Shown: piece after piece, positions 7,268-12,495 of the stretch
Layout of the letters: each line of letters opens with the position of its first letter
Position numbering within the stretch: position 1 is the first letter of the stretch
Assembly: GCA_964630705.1 (NCBI GenBank)
Contig: CAZVZH010000132.1
Coordinates: forward strand, 1-12,495
Direction: 5' to 3'
Length of the DNA stretch: 12,495 nt
DNA from: M3007 sp964630705
Lineage (GTDB): Bacteria > Bacteroidota > Bacteroidia > Chitinophagales > Saprospiraceae
Made by a program: the position numbers and the translations under genes
The notes under the pieces: model-generated
What the model saw: the letters and a program-made list of their open reading frames with translations, nothing else
Told to the model about the DNA's origin: nothing
The model's database searches: none

Positions 7268-8980
7268 TTACATCAAGTGGATTTCCTCCATTTGCAACAC
7301 CCGGTACAAATACGACTGCAAACGCACCTGAATGGCGCCGGCCAGCATTTGGTCGTTCGGGTTGGCTTCGTACAATTCCCAGGCAATCGTCCAGTAAGCA
7401 TCATTGGGCAAACCCGACAACAGGATAGGCTTGAGCGAATCTTTCACCGTTTGCGAAACGGGCAGGCCAAACAACATTTCCAGCGATTCGTCGATCAGTG
7501 CGTTGATATCCGAAGGGTCGGCTAAGGTAGCGGCCCAGGGCAGCGGATTGATGTAGGCCCGGTTGTTAAACCCGAACAAACCAGCGAACACCATGGTGTC
7601 AGTGAAGCGCCCGCGTTCGGGCAAGGTGGCCGTGTTGATCCATAATTTATCCAACAACGGTTTTTGGTAGTAGGCCTGCCAGCCGGCCACATTGGGCGGG
7701 TCGCCGGCCACTTGCAGCATATCGGCCATGCGCACGTTGAGCTGGTAGCTGATCAGCAGGTTGTCGAGCAAGTCGGCCGAGCCTGGCAACTTGATATCGA
7801 AATACCGGAAAAGGCCCACCGTGAAGTCGACCGGGCTTTTGATGACCGCCCCGCGGTTGAGCGCATCGAAAAAATGTTCGCTTTTGAACAAGGTATCGAG
7901 CACGGGCAATATGTCGTAGTTGTTGCTGCGGAAAATTTGCGCCAGCGGTTCGATGATATTTTGCTCGGTAGCCGCGTCGATGTCGTGGTACACGAAAAAA
8001 CGGTAGAGTTTCCGGCAAACAAAACGGGCGGCTTCGGAGTGGTCGAACAGCATGTCGAGAAAGTCGTCGAGCTCGGCGTCGCCGGAGCCGGGGCCGCTGC
8101 GCCCCTGGATGAGGCGGTTGCCGTAAAAAGCCGAAAACTGCTTATTTCCGGTGTCGTGTTCATTAGCGAAATAAAACGTGCTGAAGCCGTCGGTTCGCCA
8201 GCCTGTGAGCAGCCGGGCGGCGGCTTTCACGTCGTCTTCGGTGAAATGGTCGGGCAGGTCTTTGCCGATCACGAAGAGTTCCTGGATTTCGCGGGCGTAG
8301 TTTTCATCGGGCGCGAAACGCGAGTTGAGGTACCCGTTGAGGTATATGAGCATGGCCGGGTCGAGAGTGATCGCCCGGATCATGGATTTGAAATTGCCCA
8401 GGGCGTGCTGGCGGTACAAGCTGTTGTGCCGGTACAACATGCTGCCGAACAGGGCTTCGGTAAATTGCACCGGCACATGGTTGTGCCAAAACAGGGTCAT
8501 TTTTTCACGAATATTGCGGTGGCTGCCGAGCATCTGGCGCACCCACCAGGCGCGTACGCTTTCAGCGCGATAGAATTCGGCTGTAGGCTCAAAACTGGCG
8601 TTCAGAAAACTTTCGCCAAATGGCACGGCAGGGTCGGTAAAGTTGGGGTTGTTGTAGTCGTTTACCGGCGGAGCAGGCGGAGTGTAGGCGGGGTTGAGCA
8701 GCTCGCCTACGGCAACAGGCATCGTTTTACCTAAAAAATACTGCACGTCGGCGGCGGTGGGCCCGAAAGTGGTCCGGCGCAGGAGGTGGAGCACTTCGGC
8801 GCGGGTCCAGGGGCCGGTGTACGGCGCCAGGCCGGACGTCGGCGGGCTGGCGGCCCGCGCAGCCCGCTGGGCTTCCACGGCTGCCGGTAATTCGGGCAGC
8901 ATTTGGTCGGTAATCAGGCTGGAAGGGCGAAGGGGGCGGCGGAAAAGTTGGAGAAAAGAACGTCGGTCAAGGTGACTCAT
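7268..8980 (-). CDS. DUF1800 family protein
   Basis: The 570-residue product is a DUF1800 protein, a family of unknown biochemical function usually encoded next to DUF1501. Motifs in order are WTRAEVLHLLRRTTFG (58-73), REKMTLFWHNH (158-168), DENYAREIQELF (225-236), ARLLTGWRTD (255-264), RFVCRKLYRFFV (319-330), GDPPNVAGWQ (426-435) and WINTATLPERG (447-457). They cover the whole domain, so the gene is intact. The start at 8980 (MSHLDRRSFLQLF) is preferred over an in-frame ATG 13 codons upstream. It puts an RRSFLQ motif near the N-terminus, echoing the KRRNFLK of DUF1501, yet no hydrophobic signal core follows. The protein has no T9SS sorting domain. It is the first gene of a likely two-gene operon with DUF1501 and is divergent from the FecR gene across 101 bp. 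Confidence 0.92.
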   Translation of the reverse strand: MSHLDRRSFLQLFRRPLRPSSLITDQMLPELPAAVEAQRAARAASPPTSGLAPYTGPWTRAEVLHLLRRTTFGPTAADVQYFLGKTMPVAVGELLNPAYTPPAPPVNDYNNPNFTDPAVPFGESFLNASFEPTAEFYRAESVRAWWVRQMLGSHRNIREKMTLFWHNHVPVQFTEALFGSMLYRHNSLYRQHALGNFKSMIRAITLDPAMLIYLNGYLNSRFAPDENYAREIQELFVIGKDLPDHFTEDDVKAAARLLTGWRTDGFSTFYFANEHDTGNKQFSAFYGNRLIQGRSGPGSGDAELDDFLDMLFDHSEAARFVCRKLYRFFVYHDIDAATEQNIIEPLAQIFRSNNYDILPVLDTLFKSEHFFDALNRGAVIKSPVDFTVGLFRYFDIKLPGSADLLDNLLISYQLNVRMADMLQVAGDPPNVAGWQAYYQKPLLDKLWINTATLPERGRFTDTMVFAGLFGFNNRAYINPLPWAATLADPSDINALIDESLEMLFGLPVSQTVKDSLKPILLSGLPNDAYWTIAWELYEANPNDQMLAGAIQVRLQSYLYRVLQMEEIHLM

Positions 8981-9081
8981 AAGCTGGGAAAATTTGATAC
9001 GGGATGCAGAACGCGGCAACGGTTGGTAGCCGTCCGCTAAAGTAAAATTTTATTGCTAATAAAGCGTTAAGAAAGCCGAAT
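8981..9081. promoter_or_regulatory. Divergent promoter region between DUF1800 and FecR genes
   Basis: This 101-bp gap must hold the start signals of both divergent genes. It is distinctly AT-rich from about 9037 to 9070 inside GC-rich surroundings and contains a perfect 10-bp palindrome, TAAAATTTTA (9043-9052). I find no good TAnnTTTG element on either strand, so an alternative (for example ECF) sigma factor is possible. The call is positional and the exact promoters are not resolved. Confidence 0.45.
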
Positions 9082-10011
9082 ATGGAACAGGCTTTTCCCG
9101 ACCATACCTTGTTCGACCGCTGGGTGCGCGACGACCTTTCCGATACAGAACGGCAACAACTGGAGCGGCTGCCCGATTTTCCGGCCTTGCACCACTTGGT
9201 TGAAAATGCCCGGCAACAACAACTGTCGGAACAAGACACCCGAAAACTCCTGACACGCTTCCTCCTCGGCCGCAACAACCGGCATACCCGGCCACCAGCC
9301 TATCGCTGGCCTTGGCGCCTCATTGGCTTAGCCGTCGCCTGCACCCTGGCTTTACTCATCTGGACCTTGCTCCAGCCGGCGCCCGAACTGCCCAGCATCG
9401 CCGCCACCGCCACCGGCGAGCAAAAAACCGTCACCCTGCCCGATGGCTCCACCGTGCGGCTCAACGCCGTGTCTTCCGTCGAAATTTTACAAAAAAACTG
9501 GAGCGCCGAGCGCCGCGTCCGCCTGCTGGGCGAGGCATTTTTTCAAATAAAAAAAGGGATGACGCCCTTTGTCGTCGAAACGGATGCGGGCAGCGTCGCT
9601 GTGCTGGGCACCAGCTTTTCCGTGCGCTACCGCGGCGGCAGCTTCGACCTCGCTTGCTACGACGGATTCGTGACAGGTTGCACCCCCGGGGGCTTCAAAC
9701 AAGCCCTGCGCGCCGGCCAAAAAGTGTCGGCGCTGCAAGACCGCTGGCTGCCCCTGACTACCCTCACCGACCCCTGGCCCTCCTGGATGCAGGGCGAAAG
9801 CCGGTTTGGCGACGCCCCGGTGTACGAAGTTTTTGCCGAACTCGAACGCCAGTACAATATCTCCATCAGCGCTTCTGGCATCGAGGGCCAGCGTTTCAGC
9901 GGCCTGTTCGTACACCACAACCTGCCCCGCGCGCTGGGCATGGTGTGCGAACCGCTCGGCCTGCAATTTGCGGTGGAAGGCCGGCAAGTGCTGATCCGGA
10001 AAAAACAATAG
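9082..10011 (+). CDS. FecR family anti-sigma/signal-transducing membrane protein
   Basis: The 309-residue protein looks like a FecR-type regulator, which normally spans the inner membrane, binds an ECF sigma factor in the cytoplasm and receives a signal from an outer-membrane receptor. Residues 1-78 are the cytoplasmic part, helical and rich in charged residues (SDTERQQLERLPDF). Residues about 79-98 are one membrane helix (IGLAVACTLALLIWTLL). Residues about 111-205 are the FecR domain, with the hallmark KTVTLPDGSTVRLNAVS, VRLLGEAFFQIKKG and VAVLGTSFSVRY. Residues about 238-305 resemble DUF4974, the STN-like C-terminal domain of Bacteroidota FecR proteins (FGDAPVYEVFAELERQYNI, FSGLFVHHNLPRALGMVCEPLGLQF). 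No ECF sigma gene and no adjacent TonB receptor gene are present, which is unusual. The gene stands alone, divergent from DUF1800/DUF1501, and its stop is 29 bp from the large inverted repeat. Confidence 0.92.
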   Translation: MEQAFPDHTLFDRWVRDDLSDTERQQLERLPDFPALHHLVENARQQQLSEQDTRKLLTRFLLGRNNRHTRPPAYRWPWRLIGLAVACTLALLIWTLLQPAPELPSIAATATGEQKTVTLPDGSTVRLNAVSSVEILQKNWSAERRVRLLGEAFFQIKKGMTPFVVETDAGSVAVLGTSFSVRYRGGSFDLACYDGFVTGCTPGGFKQALRAGQKVSALQDRWLPLTTLTDPWPSWMQGESRFGDAPVYEVFAELERQYNISISASGIEGQRFSGLFVHHNLPRALGMVCEPLGLQFAVEGRQVLIRKKQ

Positions 10012-10040
10012 ATTTTAGCGGGATGAGAATGCCGAGATTG

Positions 10041-10172
10041 GATGGGAACGCTGATGACGCGGATTTTTGCGGATGCCCGCAGATTTTTTTAACCTAAAAC
10101 CGCTCGTGCGGCCCCCATCAAAAATTAAATCTGCGGTTATCCGCAAAAATCCGCGTCATCTGGGCTCCCATC
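10041..10172. repeat. Large imperfect intergenic inverted repeat with 10-bp periodic units
   Basis: Two 46-bp arms (10041-10086 and 10127-10172) are reverse complements at 41 of 46 positions, separated by 40 bp. Each arm is itself a run of GCGGAT-like hexamers at 9-10 bp spacing: in the left arm GCTGAT 10050, GCGGAT 10059, GCGGAT 10069 and GCAGAT 10079; the right arm mirrors this. The spacer holds a small hairpin, CCGC-TCGT-GCGG (10100-10111), and the left arm ends in a T7 run (10084-10090). It fills the gap between the convergent FecR and amidotransferase genes, so in RNA from either gene it would form a long hairpin that could terminate transcription or protect the 3' end. The hexamer pattern resembles a dispersed intergenic repeat I recall from Bacteroidota and other genomes. 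Confidence 0.85.
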
Positions 10173-10177
10173 CCGCA

Positions 10178-10990
10178 TCAAGCCGGCACCAAACTCAAAC
10201 GCTCGATGGCGTTTTCCAAAAAGTTGGGAATGACCGTGTCGAAGGTCCGCTGAATTTTTTGCGGATGGGCCAGGTCGCGGATCATACGGTCGTACCGCGC
10301 CTCTCCGTGTTCGTCGACCACCGCTTTTTTGCGTTCGGGCTCCATAAAATACTCGAGCAAACCCGCCGGGTCGGCTTCCGGATGAAACTGCGTGCCGATC
10401 ATTTCCGGGCTGAAGCGTACGGCCATCAAGGCGCGCTCGAGCTGCACATGCGGCCGCAATTTTTCCAAACACAAAATATGCGCGCCCAGGTCATCAAACC
10501 GCTCAAGGTTGGGCTGCAACACCTGGTAGCGCCGGAAATCGGCGATGTAAAACGGGTCGGGCAAACCTTCGAAAAACGGCTCTTCCTTCCCCCAGTGGGT
10601 TTTGTGCACCGGGTAAGTGCCAAACGACATTTTGTCGCGCTGGCTCACCGCGCCTAAGCCGAAATGCCAGCAAGCCATCTGAAAAGAATGGCAGATAAAA
10701 AAACAGTGTTTCTTGGCTTCGCTATCGGGGTGGCGGCGGTTCCACGACCACAGTTGTCCAATCAGCTCGAAATAGCGGTCAAACCAGGCGCCGTCGTTGC
10801 ACAAAGGGTCGCCCGGGCCGCCGGAAAAAATATAAATATCGTAGGAGAGGTCGGGCACCTCGTTTTTAGCGCGGACGTCGAAATGGTCGAAACGCAGGAG
10901 GTTAGCGTAACGGGCCAGCATCGATCGCAGCATGGGGATGCCGCGGTTCGATTCCCCATTATACATATCCAGCAAAGCAGCGCGAAGCAT
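10178..10990 (-). CDS. Class I glutamine amidotransferase (GMP-synthase-like)
   Basis: The 270-residue product has the triad class I glutamine amidotransferase fold, which hydrolyses glutamine, or related gamma-glutamyl substrates, through a Cys-His-Glu triad. The N-terminal strand is LRAALLDMYNG. An oxyanion-type loop follows, FSGGPGDP (55-62). The nucleophile elbow is FFICHSFQMAC with Cys100, and the other triad residues lie in GTQFHPEAD with His203 and Glu205. The nucleophile context is ICHSFQ instead of the common G-x-C-x-G-x-Q, and a C-terminal extension of about 60 residues (about 211-270) follows the triad. There is no synthetase domain, so it is a stand-alone amidotransferase with an unknown acceptor; annotation pipelines usually label such proteins GMP synthase, which is not justified here. 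It is monocistronic and convergent with FecR. The start at 10990 lies directly before the first core strand. Confidence 0.88.
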   Translation of the reverse strand: MLRAALLDMYNGESNRGIPMLRSMLARYANLLRFDHFDVRAKNEVPDLSYDIYIFSGGPGDPLCNDGAWFDRYFELIGQLWSWNRRHPDSEAKKHCFFICHSFQMACWHFGLGAVSQRDKMSFGTYPVHKTHWGKEEPFFEGLPDPFYIADFRRYQVLQPNLERFDDLGAHILCLEKLRPHVQLERALMAVRFSPEMIGTQFHPEADPAGLLEYFMEPERKKAVVDEHGEARYDRMIRDLAHPQKIQRTFDTVIPNFLENAIERLSLVPA

Positions 10991-11193
10991 AGGCAGTAAG
11001 TCGGTGTTTGTAAAGGGCCGTTGGCTTCGAACCGCACAGAGGGATTTCCGCCTTCAGGAGCCGATTTTTTACGTGAAACAGCGCTTGCCGTCACAGGGTT
11101 GCTCCTGCGCTGACAAAAGCATGCCAAATTCGGATTGTTGGATCGGGGGAGGGGAAATCGGGACGGGAAAACAAAGGTCGGCAACCGGCCGCG

Positions 11194-11221
11194 TTTATTC
11201 CGCATCGAGTGCCTACTTTTG
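11194..11221 (+). promoter_or_regulatory. Bacteroidota-type promoter for the 11261 operon
   Basis: TACTTTTG at 11214-11221 is a perfect TAnnTTTG -7 element. TTTA at 11194-11197 is a one-mismatch -33 element, placed 16 bp upstream. Transcription would begin near 11228, about 33 nt before the ATG at 11261. The rest of the 270-bp gap from 10991 to 11260 should also hold the minus-strand amidotransferase promoter, but I find no clear element for it. Confidence 0.65.
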
Positions 11222-11260
11222 CACTTGAAAAATTTAAGAACCCATTCCAAACGCCGAAAC

Positions 11261-11749
11261 ATGAAATTTGTACCGGAAACAACCATCGACGCCGTGATCG
11301 ACCGGCTCGACGACCTGAGCGACGAGCAGTACGAGCGCCTCATGGAAAAATTCGCCGCAGAACAGCCCGTGCTCGTGGCTTATTTGTTCAACGACGAAAA
11401 TTTTCACCTGCTCAACGACGAGGAGAAAGGCTACCTGCACTACCTCTCCCTGATCGCCTGGCAGGCGGTACAGGAAACCAACGGCCCGGTGCCGCCGGTC
11501 GGCGAGGAGGCCATCGGTGAGGCGGAAGAAGCCAACTACGAAATTCTGGAAGCCAGTACGGCCCGCAATTTCCGCGAGCGGCTCGATCCGTTTTTTGAAA
11601 ACACTCCCCAGGAAGACCTCCTGGCTTTCGCCGAAGAAGCCGTGCTCGAAGACGAAGACGAGCCCGACGCCCTGGTTACCAAAGAGGGCCGCGAGCCTAT
11701 TTTTATCGCCCTGAAAACGGTGATCGACGTGCTCACCGCCGAATCCTGA
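11261..11749 (+). CDS. Uncharacterised acidic protein (162 aa)
   Basis: I do not recognise this family. About a quarter of the 162 residues are Asp or Glu (roughly 40 acidic against 11 Lys/Arg), with acidic clusters at NDEEKG, EEAIGEAEEANYE and EDEDEPD. There is no signal peptide or membrane segment, so it should be cytoplasmic, and it is probably mostly helical (TTIDAVIDRLDDLSDEQYE, VLVAYLFNDENFHLLN, IALKTVIDVLTAE). The ATG at 11261 is chosen over the in-frame ATG at 11135 because the perfect -7 promoter element ends at 11221, so an mRNA from it would not include 11135. The next gene begins 8 bp after its stop, so the two are almost certainly co-transcribed. A role as an adaptor or protein-binding partner is possible but only a guess from composition. 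Confidence 0.82.
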   Translation: MKFVPETTIDAVIDRLDDLSDEQYERLMEKFAAEQPVLVAYLFNDENFHLLNDEEKGYLHYLSLIAWQAVQETNGPVPPVGEEAIGEAEEANYEILEASTARNFRERLDPFFENTPQEDLLAFAEEAVLEDEDEPDALVTKEGREPIFIALKTVIDVLTAES

Positions 11750-11757
11750 GCCGCGCC

Positions 11758-12357
11758 ATGTACCACATCCACCCGGCTGTCCGGCACCTGCAAGCCATCG
11801 TCCGTAACCTGAAAACCAATACCGGACGCGATCTCGAAGCCTGGATCGGTTTACTCGAAATGGAGGGTCCGGTCGACGCCAAAGCCCGCCGCGACTGGCT
11901 GAAAACCAATTTTAAACTGGGCGGCTTGACCGCCGCTACCATTGTCGAATGCGCCGACGGCAGCGGCATGGAAAACGCCGACGGCGACGCTTACCTGGCC
12001 GCTGCGCCGGCTTATATTGAAAAGATGTTTCGGGGAAAAGAAAACTTGCGGCCCGCCTTCGACCAGATACTGGATTGGGCGCGCGCGCAGTTGCCCGAAC
12101 TTAAAATTTGCCCCTGCACCACCATCGTGCCGCTCTACCGCGAGCACGTGTTCGCCCAACTCAAACCCGCTACCCGCACCCGCCTCGAGCTCGGCCTGGC
12201 CCTGAAAGGCCATAGCGGCGCCTGGTCGGATCGCCTCGTCGATACCGGCGGGCTGCAAAAAGGCGACCGGATCACCCACCGCTTCCACTTAGGGCCGGGC
12301 GAACTGCCCGACGCGCATATGTTCGAATGGCTGGAACGGGCCTACGAGCTGGATTGA
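11758..12357 (+). CDS. DUF4287/DUF5655-like protein
   Basis: The 199-residue protein appears to combine two small uncharacterised domains. Residues about 1-75 resemble DUF4287 (HLQAIVRNLKTNTGRDLEAW, then a helix-rich part with WLKTNFKLGGLTAATIV). Residues about 85-198 resemble DUF5655 (YIEKMFRGKENLRPAFDQI, IVPLYREHVFAQLKP, TRLELGLAL, DRLVDTGGLQKGDRITHRFHL, and an ending helix MFEWLERAYEL). Both domains are found together or alone in many bacteria; no activity is established that I know of. It has no signal peptide or membrane segment. It follows the acidic protein gene after 8 bp and shares its promoter. Domain names are recalled from motif patterns rather than a profile search. Confidence 0.82.
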   Translation: MYHIHPAVRHLQAIVRNLKTNTGRDLEAWIGLLEMEGPVDAKARRDWLKTNFKLGGLTAATIVECADGSGMENADGDAYLAAAPAYIEKMFRGKENLRPAFDQILDWARAQLPELKICPCTTIVPLYREHVFAQLKPATRTRLELGLALKGHSGAWSDRLVDTGGLQKGDRITHRFHLGPGELPDAHMFEWLERAYELD

Positions 12358-12392
12358 ATTTTTCCCACTGACTTTTCCCGGGCGCTACGATG

Positions 12393-12407
12393 ACGAAAAT
12401 CTTTCGT
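12393..12407. repeat. Small inverted repeat overlapping the promoter of the last gene
   Basis: ACGAAA (12393-12398) and TTTCGT (12402-12407) are exact reverse complements around 3 bases. The right half coincides with the probable -33 element of the promoter at 12402-12434, so it could be an operator, or simply chance. Confidence 0.35.
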
Positions 12408-12434
12408 TCCAGCGCTTTCCAGGCCCTACCTTTG
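12402..12434 (+). promoter_or_regulatory. Bacteroidota-type promoter immediately before the last gene
   Basis: TACCTTTG at 12427-12434 is a perfect TAnnTTTG -7 element; TTTC at 12402-12405 is a one-mismatch -33 element 21 bp upstream. Only 7 bp separate the -7 element from the ATG at 12442, so the transcript should start at or within a few bases of the start codon. Confidence 0.6.
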
Positions 12435-12441
12435 CCACCTT

Positions 12442-12495
12442 ATGCACCGCGTGTACACCATCTTTTTCCTGGGCGCCGCGCTTCTCGCACTGGCC
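12442..12495 (+). CDS. Start of an exported-protein gene (3' partial, 18 codons)
   Basis: The ATG at 12442 opens a frame that runs off the window. The 18 visible residues read MHRVYT followed by IFFLGAALLALA, which is a basic N-terminus and a hydrophobic core typical of a Sec signal peptide or membrane anchor. A perfect -7 promoter element lies just upstream, which supports this being a real gene. The function cannot be told from the visible part. Confidence 0.6.
   Translation, partial: MHRVYTIFFLGAALLALA

Noticed and set aside
8981..9019. Upstream ATG at 9019 for the DUF1800 gene
   Set aside because: It adds 13 residues with no family resemblance and uses up part of the short divergent promoter gap; MSHLDRRSF is the more natural N-terminus. 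The upstream start is not excluded.
10041..10172. CRISPR array or insertion-sequence ends
   Set aside because: There are only two inverted arms, with no direct repeats of 25-40 bp, no unique spacers in series, no transposase gene and no target-site duplication.
10944..10960. tRNA T-arm-like sequence (GGTTCGATTCC)
   Set aside because: The flanks do not form a paired T-stem and no acceptor, D or anticodon arm is present; it lies inside the amidotransferase coding sequence.
11135..11260. Upstream start at 11135 for the acidic protein
   Set aside because: It lies before a perfect TAnnTTTG element (11214-11221), and the added residues are basic and unlike the acidic rest of the protein.

Overview
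The window is GC-rich chromosomal DNA, most likely from a member of the Bacteroidota, probably of the Saprospiria/Lewinella type. The phylum assignment rests on several independent signs: a type IX secretion (T9SS) C-terminal sorting domain, a FecR protein with a DUF4974-like C-terminus, a TonB-dependent receptor with an N-terminal carboxypeptidase-regulatory-like domain, and -7 promoter elements of the TAnnTTTG type. The genus-level guess is inference from GC content and gene style.

Layout. Positions 1-1310 hold the end of a histidine operon: hisF (5' end cut off by the window) overlapping hisIE by 4 bp, followed by a small hairpin. A conserved-looking orphan gene (1490-2125) follows with its own likely promoter, and converges with 12 bp to spare on a TonB-dependent receptor gene (2138-4444, minus). 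Divergent from the receptor is a stomatin-like SPFH protein gene (4590-5504), whose leader carries a perfect GC-rich inverted repeat. A strong bidirectional terminator (5572-5611) separates it from a minus-strand pair, DUF1800 (7268-8980) then DUF1501 (5627-7210). The DUF1501 protein has a twin-arginine-type signal and a T9SS sorting domain. A FecR-type anti-sigma/sensor gene (9082-10011) is divergent from this pair across 101 bp and has no ECF sigma gene in the window.

FecR converges on a class I glutamine amidotransferase gene (10178-10990, minus). The space between them is filled by a 46-bp imperfect inverted repeat (10041-10172) built from GCGGAT-like units at 9-10 bp spacing, the most striking non-coding structure in the window. 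A good Bacteroidota promoter (11194-11221) then drives a two-gene unit, a very acidic orphan protein and a DUF4287/DUF5655-like protein. The window ends in the first 18 codons of a gene for an exported protein whose promoter lies so close that its mRNA should be leaderless or nearly so.

Functionally this is mostly core metabolism (histidine synthesis) plus cell-envelope genes (receptor, SPFH protein, exported DUF1501, FecR). I see no phage, transposase, CRISPR array, tRNA or rRNA. No complete new system is evident. The best leads are the DUF1800/DUF1501/FecR divergent cluster and the structured intergenic repeats.
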